From Bacteroidota bacterium (lineage in GTDB: Bacteria > Bacteroidota > Bacteroidia > Chitinophagales > Saprospiraceae): a stretch of 33,431 nucleotides of DNA. Position 1 is the first letter of the stretch. Each line of letters starts with the position of its first letter. Made by a program: the position numbers and the translations under genes. The DNA lies in contig JAAAOU010000122.1 of the NCBI GenBank assembly GCA_009908745.1, positions 1 through 33,431 on the forward strand, in the 5' to 3' direction. A model generated the notes under the pieces. The model ran no database searches and was not told the origin of the DNA. It saw only the letters and a list, made by a program, of their open reading frames with translations. Positions 16,125 to 27,000 of this stretch are shown here, piece after piece.

Positions 16125-19100
16125 TTATTCATCCACGGTATTACCGAGGTCTACGTTATCAAATGTAGGGTCTGTAATGTCTTCGGGCATCGGGCTGACC
16201 TTCCTTTTTTCGCCCGGCGATGGCCCAAAGAATAGGCCTTCTAGGTGAAGCTTCTCGTCCTCTTTCGTGGCTTGAATAGGCCCCAGCACAGCGGGAAGTA
16301 GCTGGTCGAGGAAGCTATTTTTGATCAGGTCGGGGTCCACCGCCCGAATTTTTGCCAAGTCGATACTTTCTGTAACAGTAGACGACAAACTTTCCCAGTC
16401 CCAACCAACACCGGTTTTGTGGGTCATCGCCAGTAGTATGGCGTTGGGCGCTTCCGTATCCGGCTGGTCGTACTGCAGGGCAATCCCGGTGCTGGCTTCC
16501 GGTTCGGGCACAAGCTCCTGCCATTCGTCGATAAGCAGCCCGGAGAAGGTATTGTCGTTGAGGTCAAAGTCCGTTTGCAACTCTAGTGTCATTGCCATCG
16601 TATCGCCGTGGGGTACGAAATCGCCGTATTCCTGCCCTACCCAAGGCCCCGGCTGCCCATTCCGGAGCGGCAACTGCAGCAGGGCATAGCCTTGCCGTTC
16701 TTTAGTGCCGCCAAAGAGCTCCGTGAGCATATCACCTCGTTGGTAGAGGTCCATCTTAGGGCGAAGGGGCGCCTGGGTTTGAATCCAACGTTCCACGGCA
16801 AAGTCGTCCATAGAGGCTTGCAGCTGCCCATCGTCGAGTGCCTGTGCTACTGCATCTGCATTGGGCATTTTGAAATCCGGGTATACCCGGTAAAATTGGC
16901 CAAACAGCAATTGGGTGATTTCTTCTAAAAGCGCAGTTTCTTCCGCAACGTTTTTATGCTCGGGGGCTTGCCGCAACAGTCTTGATAAAGGGTCAGTGCT
17001 GGCCGCTTTCCACAAATGCCGGGCTTCCGACATACGGGAGCGGGCGTCTTCGAGTATGTTGCGGCAGCGCCTTATTTCTTGGTCCAAGGTGAGTTGGTCC
17101 AGTCGTTCTACCGGAGTAGGGACGGCTTTTACCCAGCCCAGCCCTGCGTAGTAAAAAGTGAGGTCTTGCAAGCGGATGAGTTGCTGCTCAATCTCGCTTT
17201 CGTATTGCCGCTGTGCGTTGGCATCGCCCTCGGGCGGAGCTGCCTTTTTGAGGGTGTTGGTGGCGCTATTCAGTGCCCGTTCTAAATCCTCGTCAATATC
17301 TTCCATCTTCAGGGCTACATTGCGTAGTTGCTGCCGCAAAAACAAGGGGGCCCAAAACTGCCCGGCTTCACCCTTTGACTCGTCATTGGCGGTCAGGAAA
17401 TCCTCCGGCCTCAGGCTTCGCGTTTCCATCATCAGTTTACCGAGGCCAGCGGCCAGCGGTTCCAGTGCAAAAAGGGTATAGTCTCTGTCGCTAAAGCCCG
17501 TATTATCGCGTTCTAGGATTTCGATGCGGGTGGTCAGGGGCAGGTTATTTTGCTGTCGTATCACGCGTTCGATGCGGTACTTCAGTTCGCTGGTATCCGG
17601 GTTTTCCCGTTGCAGGTGCATCATGTACGCCAAGTCGATCGGCTCAATGAGCAAATGGCGGAGGGGCAGGGTGGTGGCCTCGTAAACCGGATCGCCGGAT
17701 GCGGTTGCCCCACTTACCCACCGTACCCGCACTTTGATAAAGCTCAGGTCAGGGAGTTTGTCAAACAGCCAGCGGTTTACCTTGGCGCCCACCATGGCAC
17801 GGGGGGACAGTGGTGCCCCTCCGGTTACGGGCAACGCATTATGTTGCAGCACTACGCCCATGCGGAACGTCAGGGGCAAGCTACTGCGCGGTTGGTCTAC
17901 AATTTCAGGCCGGGTGAGCTGCTCGCCGTCCGTCATAGCGTCGAGCGCCGCCTTGGCCCGGTCAATTTGGCCATCTACCAATTGGTACACCCCTTCGGCG
18001 GCTAGCAGGTCTTTTACGCTGTCGAGCTGATCGTCTAGTTGCTCGATGATTGGCCGCAGCGCTTCTTGTGCTTCCGTATTTGTAACTACCCCTTCCCAGC
18101 CGGGGCGGTCCTCCAGCAAGCCTACTGCGTCAATGACGCGCTGCGATAGGTCTTCCTCGGTATCCGGGGCACTGTTTTGGTCGTTTTGCACCAGCGGATA
18201 TACCGACCACCGGTACTTTTCCCGCAGCTCTTGGATATAAGGCGCCAATAGCGGAATGCCACCGTCATCTCGGTATTCCTGCATAGACCGCTCTAGGCGG
18301 TAGCCCAACAGGGCCGAGAGGTCTTGGCCATTGCGTACCCCTTCCAGCAGATAGAGCGCGTTCTTTACCCGGCCGGCACTAAGGTCCACGGCGAAGAGGC
18401 CATTGCTTGTGCCGCTCGACCGGTTGTTGTTGAATCCGCTGCGCAAGACGGCAGCGGCGGTGGCGTGCCGGATGGAAGGGGCGGGTATGTATTCTGATTC
18501 TGCATCTTGGGTTTGGGACTGTAAATGTTCCAAGTACCCCCAAGCACCGATTTGAATGCCTTCTGCACGTTGATCACGGATTTCCTGCAAGCGTTGAGCG
18601 GCAAAGCTACTCAGCCAGGCATCTAGGCGGTAGGTGCAGCAGTCTAAATGCTCCTGTACCATGCGCCGCAAATAAGGCGCGGGCCAGTGCTGTATCTCCC
18701 GCAATAACTGCTGGGCATCGGCGCCATCGTCCATTAGCAAACGGTGCCGAAGCAGATGGTATAATACGGCGTACGGCGGTTGGCCGCCAGGAGGTGGTGT
18801 GTCCGCCAACGTGCTCAGATCAGCTTCTGCCAGCCACTGCAAGTAGTTGTCTTCCCGCTCTGGCAGAGGGGGGATAACGCCGCCTTCTGCCCCTAGGAGC
18901 ACATCTTCATCGGCGGCCTCTACGGGAGTGTCTTCGCTATCGTATTCGATGAGCAAGGGGTAGGTTTTATCGTCCCATAGCAATCCTTCCAAAGCGGTGA
19001 TATTGGGCAGTCCCCGCTCGCTCAATTCTTCGGCAACGCTTTTTCCGCTCCTTGCCACTTTGGGGGCACCGTCGGGAATGAAAAAGAGGTTGCGAATGTC

Positions 19101-20582
19101 TTCGTCGTCCTGCACCTCGGGGGTCACAGCGAAGCGCTGCCGGTAAGCTACGCTAGTGGGGTGCAGCTGCAGAATGGATAGCAGCTGTAACTGTGCCACT
19201 GAGGGGGCCATGCCCCGCTCAATACGGCTGACGTTATCGAGCTGGTTGTCGTACCAAGTCCGCAGGGGCCGAAGAATATCACCCCACAACTTCCCTAAAA
19301 AGCTATCCGGCGCAAAAGGAGCATCGTCGTTCAATTTGCTGTAAGGCAGCGTTGGCAAAACGCCATAGGGTTGATCGTCTATGCGTATGGCCGGCAAGTG
19401 CCCCCGGCCGCTTACCCATCGTACAAAGTGCTGTCGGATATCTTGTTTTAGCGGAGGCGGAGCATCGGGTTGCCAAAAATCTAATGCCTGGCCAAGGGTG
19501 GCGTCGAACAACAGCTCGTGTACCTTGCGCGCATCTGCTATGCTGTTGAGCTGACTGTGGTCGAGGCCGGCGAATGTAGCTTCGTCCAAGCCCAAGGCAC
19601 GGGCTAGCAATTTGGGGTCACTCCCATCCGCTTGCTGCTGCAATTCTAGGCTTTCCTCTGGTTTGAGGTCTTCCGGCGGTCGAGCCGCAGCTTGCTCCCG
19701 GGTATTATTGGTAGGCGTGCCCACCGCCGCCAAATCCATGCCGCCTACTTTGTAGCGGTGGTTTTCGAACAAGCGATGCAAAACGGTGGTATCTTCATGC
19801 GGGGTTCGCCAGCCGAGTACCATCAGTTGTTCGATCTCGTCCCCGGCTGCCCACCCGGCAAGCGGGATACGCAGGGCCATGCCCATATCGACGGCCTTCG
19901 GGAAGTCGGTCAGCCAGCGGATGGGCTCCGGTGCCTGCCTGCCCTTTGGGCTGTCGGCAAATTGGTCTTCGTTTTCCGGGTCTATCCCCAGTTGCAGGGC
20001 ACCCTCTGTTTTGGGGATGGTGTTGCCCGCGTGCTGATGCCATTGTCCACTTTTGCGAAAGCTTACGATAAAACGGTCTGGCAATAGATAGGTACGTGCG
20101 GCTTTTGTCCAGCTTTCGGTAACCTGATCGAGCGCCGGCAGGACGGGTGGGGCTGAGGCATTGGGGAAGCCCTCATTGTCGATGCCATTGGCCGGTTGGG
20201 TTTGGGCGAGGATGTACTTCGACCGGACCGGGCCGTACTCTTCTGACAGGTACCGCCATGCGGCTGCCCGTTGTGCCTGCCGGTTGCTCGCGCTGGCGTT
20301 TTCCCAAAGGGTGTTCCAGTATACCCCAGCGTCGGCGTATTCTTCCTCGGTAAGCTGGTCTTCGTGGCTGTGGACAAAGATATCGTCCGGATAAATGCGT
20401 ACCCACAGCTCGGTAGGGATGTCGCCGGGTTTGGGGGCGGGAATATCGCTATGCCTCAAAGCCGCGACCATTGGTGCTGTTGCAAAGCGGGTCTGCAATT
20501 TTACGGGGAACAGGGCTATGGGCACCTCGCCGTCCAGTCCAGACAATCCGCTATTGAGTTCTTCTAGGGTTATTTCAGCCAT
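16125..20582 (-). CDS. Uncharacterised 1485-aa protein, third gene of the giant-gene operon
   Basis: The largest protein of the operon, function unknown. Recognisable blocks: FPVKLQTRF (25-33), LWVRIYPDDIFVHSHE (59-74), GHLPAIRIDDQPYGVLP (about 390-410), LSPRAMVGAKVNRWLFDKLPDL in the middle, and near the C-terminus GLLIDEWQELVP followed by DQPDTEAPNAILLAM (about 1340-1390). These read like signatures of a widespread but unnamed family, by recall only. Regions about 1120-1280 are strongly helical with heptad-like spacing (RQYESEIEQQLIRLQDLTFYYAG, RNILEDARSRMSEARHLWKAA). No secretion signal, membrane span or known catalytic motif is visible. Its ATG overlaps the end of the upstream gene by 8 bp, and base composition resembles the core genes around it. 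Confidence 0.82.
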   Translation of the reverse strand: MAEITLEELNSGLSGLDGEVPIALFPVKLQTRFATAPMVAALRHSDIPAPKPGDIPTELWVRIYPDDIFVHSHEDQLTEEEYADAGVYWNTLWENASASNRQAQRAAAWRYLSEEYGPVRSKYILAQTQPANGIDNEGFPNASAPPVLPALDQVTESWTKAARTYLLPDRFIVSFRKSGQWHQHAGNTIPKTEGALQLGIDPENEDQFADSPKGRQAPEPIRWLTDFPKAVDMGMALRIPLAGWAAGDEIEQLMVLGWRTPHEDTTVLHRLFENHRYKVGGMDLAAVGTPTNNTREQAAARPPEDLKPEESLELQQQADGSDPKLLARALGLDEATFAGLDHSQLNSIADARKVHELLFDATLGQALDFWQPDAPPPLKQDIRQHFVRWVSGRGHLPAIRIDDQPYGVLPTLPYSKLNDDAPFAPDSFLGKLWGDILRPLRTWYDNQLDNVSRIERGMAPSVAQLQLLSILQLHPTSVAYRQRFAVTPEVQDDEDIRNLFFIPDGAPKVARSGKSVAEELSERGLPNITALEGLLWDDKTYPLLIEYDSEDTPVEAADEDVLLGAEGGVIPPLPEREDNYLQWLAEADLSTLADTPPPGGQPPYAVLYHLLRHRLLMDDGADAQQLLREIQHWPAPYLRRMVQEHLDCCTYRLDAWLSSFAAQRLQEIRDQRAEGIQIGAWGYLEHLQSQTQDAESEYIPAPSIRHATAAAVLRSGFNNNRSSGTSNGLFAVDLSAGRVKNALYLLEGVRNGQDLSALLGYRLERSMQEYRDDGGIPLLAPYIQELREKYRWSVYPLVQNDQNSAPDTEEDLSQRVIDAVGLLEDRPGWEGVVTNTEAQEALRPIIEQLDDQLDSVKDLLAAEGVYQLVDGQIDRAKAALDAMTDGEQLTRPEIVDQPRSSLPLTFRMGVVLQHNALPVTGGAPLSPRAMVGAKVNRWLFDKLPDLSFIKVRVRWVSGATASGDPVYEATTLPLRHLLIEPIDLAYMMHLQRENPDTSELKYRIERVIRQQNNLPLTTRIEILERDNTGFSDRDYTLFALEPLAAGLGKLMMETRSLRPEDFLTANDESKGEAGQFWAPLFLRQQLRNVALKMEDIDEDLERALNSATNTLKKAAPPEGDANAQRQYESEIEQQLIRLQDLTFYYAGLGWVKAVPTPVERLDQLTLDQEIRRCRNILEDARSRMSEARHLWKAASTDPLSRLLRQAPEHKNVAEETALLEEITQLLFGQFYRVYPDFKMPNADAVAQALDDGQLQASMDDFAVERWIQTQAPLRPKMDLYQRGDMLTELFGGTKERQGYALLQLPLRNGQPGPWVGQEYGDFVPHGDTMAMTLELQTDFDLNDNTFSGLLIDEWQELVPEPEASTGIALQYDQPDTEAPNAILLAMTHKTGVGWDWESLSSTVTESIDLAKIRAVDPDLIKNSFLDQLLPAVLGPIQATKEDEKLHLEGLFFGPSPGEKRKVSPMPEDITDPTFDNVDLGNTVDE

Positions 20583-23500
20583 CGGTTTGAGGTAGTTTTA
20601 CCATATCGGTAGCGTGGACTGCTGCCCGAAATGGGAGTTGGAGTAAAATGCCGGCCATGTGCGCGCTGTTGTAGCCCCAAGTATACTTTTCTTCCGCTGC
20701 GGTACTGCCGGATTCGGCGGGCAGGGTTATGGCTTCTTGCTGAGAAGGGGGCAAAAAATCACCAAGGCGCAAAAAAGCACCTTCTTCTGTTCCCAGGTGC
20801 GGCCAGGCTAGGTCATTCCATTCTTCGATGTTGTCAAATTCAGAATTGGGGTCTTCCTTGCTGATGTCGAGGCCAAAGCGGGCTTCTCCGGGCCGCTCCT
20901 GTACCACAAAAAACCAACCCGCTTCGGTGGCACTCCCTACCGCTTCCTCCGCCGTGATGGGGAAACCAAAGAAAGAGATTTCGGGGTCGATCTTAGCTTG
21001 GAAAATGGGCAGTAGCCGTTGGTCTGGGCCGGTGCCTTTAGTCAATTTTCGGGGCGCATCCACCGAATCCGCTTTTTGCATGTAGACTAATGCGTTGGGG
21101 AATTTTTTCAGCAGTTCGCTGCGGATGACGAATACGACATGAGGATTGTCCGGTGAAGGAGGGGGGATGGGCCGGCCGACTGGCACGTTTTGCCCCAGCG
21201 GCTGATCCATTTTCGTAAGGAGTTCAATATCGGGCGGTGGGAATGTGGTTTCCAAGTTGTCCGTATCATCCCAAAACGCCCGGAAATAGCTCCCCCGCTG
21301 ATCGGTGGGGAATTCCCGCCAGAGGAGTTCGCGGGCCATTTCGTGGTTGAGGCCTAAGAGGTAGGATTCGATGAAGCGTTGATTGACTTCCAGTAAGGAG
21401 AAGGTGTCCATAGGGATAAGCTGCACATTCGGAAGCATGAGCTCCGAAGAGATATTAGCCAGCGCCTCGTAGGTCGCCTCGCGGAATTCCGGGTAGGCAA
21501 GCAACGGCCGGGTACGCGCTGTGGCAGAGGGGGGCAGTCTATCCGTTTTAACGGCCAATCGTTGGCGAAGCCGCATGTTGAGGCTGGGATTGGCATCGAT
21601 AAATGACCTGATTTGTTGCTTGACCTCGTCGGTGTCGGCGGTACTAAACTTCGCAAGGCTGGCTTGGATGTTAATTTTTTGAAAGAGGTCAGCGCCCCAT
21701 GTCAGGTCTTCCCAGTCTTGGTACACACTTTGTGTTGAACCACTGCTGTCTTGCGCGGCCGCATCTACCTGCTGGCTGATTTCAGCAACGGGGTCTAGCC
21801 GTTCTTGCGTACCCAGCGCCCGCCTGAGCATCGGGCCGTTCGTACGGGCTACTTTGCGGTAATCTTGCCGGACGGTGGAAGTGGGAAGCTGCAGCCGGGA
21901 AAGCCGGGTGATCTCTTGCCTTAACTCATCAATTTCGTCTTCCAGCTGGGAGATTTGGTTTTCTTTCGCGCTTTTTTGCGCTACGAGTGTATTGAGCTCG
22001 TCGTTGATGAGGTCTAGCTGATCTTGGGCTGTTTCTTTTTGCTCTGCTTTGGTATCCCGGGTATTTTCTTTCTCGCTTTTTTGCTGTTTTAAATCGGTTA
22101 AATCTTCCTGTAGGTCAGCGAGCTCATCCTCCAACACTGACTTTTCGGCCTCTTTCTCTTGCTTTTCGTCGTTCAGCGCTGCCGCATTAGAAGGTGGTGG
22201 GTCATTATCCAGCAGGTCTTCAATCTCGGTCAAACGCTGTTCGACGGCGGTGATCTCCTGCTCTTTGGCGGTGATTTCTTCTTCTTTTTCAGTGATCAGG
22301 CTATCGAGGTCTTGAATATCTTGGTTGAGCTGCTCAATCTCTTCTTCTAAAGTGGTAATCTCGTTTTCTTTCGCCTCTTTTTCTGCTTCCTTCGTCGAGA
22401 TATTGGCTTCAATGCCCGCGAGCTCGTCTTCCGCTGTTTGCAGCTCGTTTTCTTTTGTATCCAACTGTTGGCGGGCGGATTGCAGGGAGGACGATAAGAT
22501 TGGGGTTTGTATGACCCGATGCCGCAGTACGCCTTGTACCGATGCGTTATCATTCTGATAGGAGGAGCGGTTGTGCACGGCGGAAGAGAAAGCGGCGTAG
22601 ACGGACTCTTCCATGCCGTCGAAGTAGTTTTGCTGCAGCTTTTGGGCGGCTTGGGCGGAAAAGCGGGCCAGTCGAATCTGCTGTTGTGCTTCGATGATAT
22701 CCGCAGCTTGCGCCCAGGCCCGGTCCATGTAGGTGTCTTGGTTTTTGCGGACGACTAGGGTGCCGAAACCTGCTGCTACCCGATTGCGGGGGTCGAGGTT
22801 GAGCTCGTGGAACCAAGGCTTGTCGCTGCCGTCCTCGACTTTAGTTTTACTGGCATGCCACTGCCCGTAGAGCGGAGGGGTGACGATGGGGTCATCCTCG
22901 GTGCCGGTGGTGTATAAGGTGCGGTCAACCGAAGAGGCGGTCCCGTCTCCGGCTTCTATAGGGTCGTTGAGGTTGAGGATGGTTTGCAGGCTGTCGATGA
23001 ACGGCTGCGCATCGGATTGGGTGAGGAAGTCGAGCCGGTCTTTATCGGCATCAATAATTTGCAACGCCCCTTCCACGCGGAGTATGCCGCTTTCTTGACC
23101 TATATAAGAGAGTTCGTACCCTGCCTCCTGCATGTCCATAGGCCGGCGGCCGATGGGGTCCTCCATGACGCGGGCCTCGATCCGGCGGACTAAATACTCG
23201 AAATCGGCTAGGTCGCTGGTCTGAAAATCCCATTCGAAATACACCGGCCAGAGGTTGGCGAACTCATCTGCTTCGTGGGTTCCCCAAGCGTGTGCCTGAA
23301 TCCCTTCGCGGAGGATGCGCTCGGCGGAAGCGCCTAAGCCAGCCAGCCGGCCTTGCTCGAAGGCGGGAAGCAGGAAAGCGGTATAGCGGGTGTTGCTCTT
23401 CAGCCGTCTTGGGCAGAGTAGGCGAGAAGAAGCCAGGTTGGGGTTTTCTTCTACGGTTTGTTGCAAGCTGCCTGTACTGTCGTTCGGGTCTAGGGATTTA

Positions 23501-24060
23501 TTAGCATGGACATGTGCCCAGGCCCAAGTTTCTTCAGCGGGCGGAAAGAGTTGCTCCTTAGCTTTGGTCAAGGTAATGGCGGGCAGGGAAGCGCCGGGTA
23601 GAAAGCGGCGTTCGAATTCGGCTTCTTCCAGTACCAATAAGACCAGCCAGGGCCGCAGCTTGCCATCTTGCTCGCTAGCCGGGGTATACCGCCAAGGGAA
23701 GTCCTCCTCGTAGAATTCGATATAGGGAAAATAATTCGGCTCGAAGTTCCCCACATTGGGGCGGGGCTCGGTTTTCACGATGGCATCGCCTTTGATGGCC
23801 GTGATGTCTCCAGGGCCAATGATTTGTACGCTTTTGTAGACGAACTTGCCGTTGCGTTCGGGCTCGACTTCGGTTTGGTTAGCGGTGGTGATCTCCGCAT
23901 AGCTGTTGCTGTCCAAGGTTAATCCAGTAAGCGTGAGGCTAATGTCGACGGTAGGGCGGCCGGGCGTACCCGGACCGCTGCCTAAGTTGTCTTGTTGATT
24001 GATATCCTTGCTGATCCCCCGCCGTAGCCAGGGCAGAAATCCGTATCGGGCTAGGCTCAT
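20575..24060 (-). CDS. Uncharacterised 1161-aa protein with long central coiled coil, second gene of the giant-gene operon
   Basis: Function unknown. The N-terminal globular part (1 to about 520) starts SLARYGFLPWLRRGISKDI and contains PWLVLLVLEEAEFE and HAWGTHEADEFANLWPVYFEWDF. A highly charged coiled coil spans about 532-722, interrupted once by DNDPPPSNAA (about 617-626), so it could fold back as an antiparallel hairpin with a proline tip. The C-terminal part (about 730-1161) contains LLWREFPTDQRGSYFRAFW (about 910-930), an unusually motif-like block, then FGFPITAEEAVGSATEAGWFFVVQERPGEARFG and a final AGILLQLPFRAAVHATDMVKL. There is no Walker A or B, so it is not an SMC ATPase despite the similar layout. 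The start overlaps the upstream stop as ATGA. Confidence 0.82.
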   Translation of the reverse strand: MSLARYGFLPWLRRGISKDINQQDNLGSGPGTPGRPTVDISLTLTGLTLDSNSYAEITTANQTEVEPERNGKFVYKSVQIIGPGDITAIKGDAIVKTEPRPNVGNFEPNYFPYIEFYEEDFPWRYTPASEQDGKLRPWLVLLVLEEAEFERRFLPGASLPAITLTKAKEQLFPPAEETWAWAHVHANKSLDPNDSTGSLQQTVEENPNLASSRLLCPRRLKSNTRYTAFLLPAFEQGRLAGLGASAERILREGIQAHAWGTHEADEFANLWPVYFEWDFQTSDLADFEYLVRRIEARVMEDPIGRRPMDMQEAGYELSYIGQESGILRVEGALQIIDADKDRLDFLTQSDAQPFIDSLQTILNLNDPIEAGDGTASSVDRTLYTTGTEDDPIVTPPLYGQWHASKTKVEDGSDKPWFHELNLDPRNRVAAGFGTLVVRKNQDTYMDRAWAQAADIIEAQQQIRLARFSAQAAQKLQQNYFDGMEESVYAAFSSAVHNRSSYQNDNASVQGVLRHRVIQTPILSSSLQSARQQLDTKENELQTAEDELAGIEANISTKEAEKEAKENEITTLEEEIEQLNQDIQDLDSLITEKEEEITAKEQEITAVEQRLTEIEDLLDNDPPPSNAAALNDEKQEKEAEKSVLEDELADLQEDLTDLKQQKSEKENTRDTKAEQKETAQDQLDLINDELNTLVAQKSAKENQISQLEDEIDELRQEITRLSRLQLPTSTVRQDYRKVARTNGPMLRRALGTQERLDPVAEISQQVDAAAQDSSGSTQSVYQDWEDLTWGADLFQKINIQASLAKFSTADTDEVKQQIRSFIDANPSLNMRLRQRLAVKTDRLPPSATARTRPLLAYPEFREATYEALANISSELMLPNVQLIPMDTFSLLEVNQRFIESYLLGLNHEMARELLWREFPTDQRGSYFRAFWDDTDNLETTFPPPDIELLTKMDQPLGQNVPVGRPIPPPSPDNPHVVFVIRSELLKKFPNALVYMQKADSVDAPRKLTKGTGPDQRLLPIFQAKIDPEISFFGFPITAEEAVGSATEAGWFFVVQERPGEARFGLDISKEDPNSEFDNIEEWNDLAWPHLGTEEGAFLRLGDFLPPSQQEAITLPAESGSTAAEEKYTWGYNSAHMAGILLQLPFRAAVHATDMVKLPQTDG

Positions 24061-27000
24061 GGTGTTTTGATTTCAGTAGCCGGCACCACCTGTAGACGGT
24101 GGGCGAGCTGTGGTTTAATAGATTGCAGTGTCCTTAGGGCTTGCAACGCCTCGGTTTCTGATTCGTAGCGCAGCGCCTTGCTGTTGAGCTTGAACAGGTG
24201 GAGGGTGGACTTGTCGACTATGCCGTACGTTAGGGGTTGGGTTTTGACTATTTCCTGCACTTCTTGTAGGCGTTGCTGCTGCCGCTTTCCGGCTGCCGAA
24301 CGGGCGACGGCGTTGCCCTTTACGAAGTTTTCGTAATCGGATTGCTCCATGCTTTCAATCGACTTTTCTGAATCGGTGACGAAGAAGTCGGGGCCGTCGA
24401 TCACCAGTTGCTCAAACCGGTAGCGGCGCTCCGCGTAAGCTTTAGGCTGTTGGGTGCCACCGAAGTCCTCGCTGCCCTGTACGCTGCGTCCGGACTGCAT
24501 TTGCTCGAAAGCATTGCGGCTCAACCGTTGGCTGTCCGTGAGTGCCAAGAACTCGGCGGGGGCAAAAAAGTCTTTGGTAGGGGTTGCTGCGCCGTACTGA
24601 TCAATCGTGAAGCGGAAAGCCCGGTAGTCAACGGGGCGCTCATTGCCGATTTTATCGATGCGCATGCCCAACGGCAAGCGGTCCTGACGTATGCTCAGCT
24701 GGCCGGCGGGATGCAGTATCAGCTCCTCTTCGGGCAGCGTTCGCAAGGTGGTTTGCAAACTAGCAGCCCTCGGCAGCGTAGCTTCCCAGTTGCGAGTGTC
24801 GCGCAGCACTTCTAACAGTAAAGGCAGCGCCGGGCGTGGCGGCAGTACCTTTTTCTCTTCGCGGCCAAAGCGCCTGCTGACCCGCACTTTGATTTTGGCG
24901 AACAAAACCCGGAAGCTGGCCGTCCCTTTGATGCGCCAAGGCGTTGGGCCGGAAAGGGTTCCGCGCAGGTGGATGCTCAGCAGCTCGCTACCGCCCAGCA
25001 TCACGGACAGGCCCGCACCGATGTCCACGATGAAGTAAAACGGATTAAACCGGAACAGGGCATCGAGGTACAGATAGCCGATGACCCTAAACTTGCTGAC
25101 CTTAAAGTAAAAGTCGACGCTCGCACCAAACTGCACGGTATTAGACGTTACGGCGAAGTAAGCCTGAATGGTCAGCCGCGGGTTGTCCGTGGGGAGCAGG
25201 TTGATCGTCAGGCGTTTCAAGGGGCCGCTTATCCCCCGTAGCGGCGGCGGTTTGAAAGCGGGGTGGAAACCACCGACGGAGAAGATGAAATTAGGGTTGT
25301 TGCCCCAGCTGATGGCAAAGTACATTTCCCCTTCAATGCGGTAAGTTGCCAAGTTGGACTCAAATAGGGCGGCAAAGAAGAACATCTCCCCCTTTTCAAA
25401 GTCGACGGCCCCGATGAAATTTGCTTGTAAGTTGATGATAGGAGCCTTCTTATCCGGCAACTGCACACGGACTACCCCCAAGATCGCCAAGAGTACGGGG
25501 TCAGGTACCTGTATGATAAGCCCCAGCTCTACGGAGATCAAGGTTGGCGTCCCCCAGCCTAGGATAGCCATCAGGCCAAAGGTATACCGCCCCTCCGCCA
25601 CGGGGAAGAACTGGTTGAGGTCGGCAATAATGCGGGGGGCTTCTGCAATCGGGTCGTCGGGGAACATCACGGCGTCGATAGCATTGGTACGTACGCCCGC
25701 GGCCAGCGCATCGATGTTCATGCCCCGGTTGATGGCGATGAGACCGCCCACACCGTTGAGGGTAAAGCCAAAACCTAGCTGTATGGGTTTGAATTCGGCG
25801 GTGATGAGCAGCAGGAAGGAAAAGCCGGGGCTGCCGTCGGGTTTTTTGGTCTGGATAATGCCGATGGCTTTTACCGCCACCATTTGCTTAATGACCAGTT
25901 CTGCAACACCAGCGTACTCGCCTTTCTCAACGTCCATAAACAGGTAGCCGCCGCCGGTGATAGTCGGTGTTTCTAAAGACAAACCGATGCCCTTGGGGGG
26001 CTTGAAACCCATATCTAGATTGAGCGGGCCTAAATTGCCGCCCTGCGGTTGGTATTTCAGCAAAGAGGTCAACCCCATCTCTTGTACCACTGCCGTGAAG
26101 GGGCCAAGCAGCAGCTGTACGTCTGTACCCAGGGGAATGTCGAAAGCCGGCGGCTCGCCGTTTTCCAATAGAGGCTTTAAGCCGAGGCTGATACCGAGAA
26201 TCTCTACCGGGCCCAGCTCGATGTGGGCGGGCATCTTGATTTCAAGCCCCGCGCTCCCCCGGAAGTAAATTCCCTGCAGGTTGGACCAGCCCATGCTAAG
26301 GTCGAATATCGCTTCGATACCGTCTTTAGGCATCAGCTTGTTCAAAAACCCGTCGCTACCTGCATTGACGAGGCGTATCCGCCCCTCACGGAGTTGCAGC
26401 TCGGTAAGGAACTCCATGGTTTCGCCGGAAGCTACGCGCAGCCCTGCTTTTACGGCGAAGGATTTCAGGTCCAGTTTATTGCCGTTTGCACTGCCCAATA
26501 ACGTAAGCCGGTCCGTGGGGTTAGAAGCCATCAGGCCGACCAATACCTCGCCGGCTACGTCAGGGGAACTGGTATTCAGCGACACGCCGTCTGGCTTTAT
26601 GCCGATGTCGAAACCACCTTTGAGTGCGACGCTTGCCTCGATCAGCAAGTTGAGCAAAAGCGTAGCTGTTTCCCTGAGTTTTACGGCCTTGTTGGCTTCC
26701 GCTTCGCCTTCGGGGGTAGCTTTAATGCCCAGTTCATCTAGGTAGGACAGTACGAAGGCAAAGTCTAAAGCACCGCTCACAATAGGTACTTTCAGTTCGT
26801 AGGCCCCGGGTGTTTCCGTGAATTGAGTGGGTTTGGGCGGGAAGCCCTTGTTGTTGACCACATTGAGCCATTCGCCCAAATGATACAGCAAAAATGGATA
26901 CTGCTCGGCGAATTCCGGTTTGCTCCAGCGGTGGCCGGCTTCTGTAAAGACGGTGGCGGGGTCGGTGAAAAAGACGGGCAAGCGCTCCCATGCGATAGGT

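Noticed and set aside
20575-24060. SMC/Rad50-like ATPase
   Set aside because: Layout of globular end, coiled coil, globular end is similar, but there is no Walker A, signature or Walker B motif.
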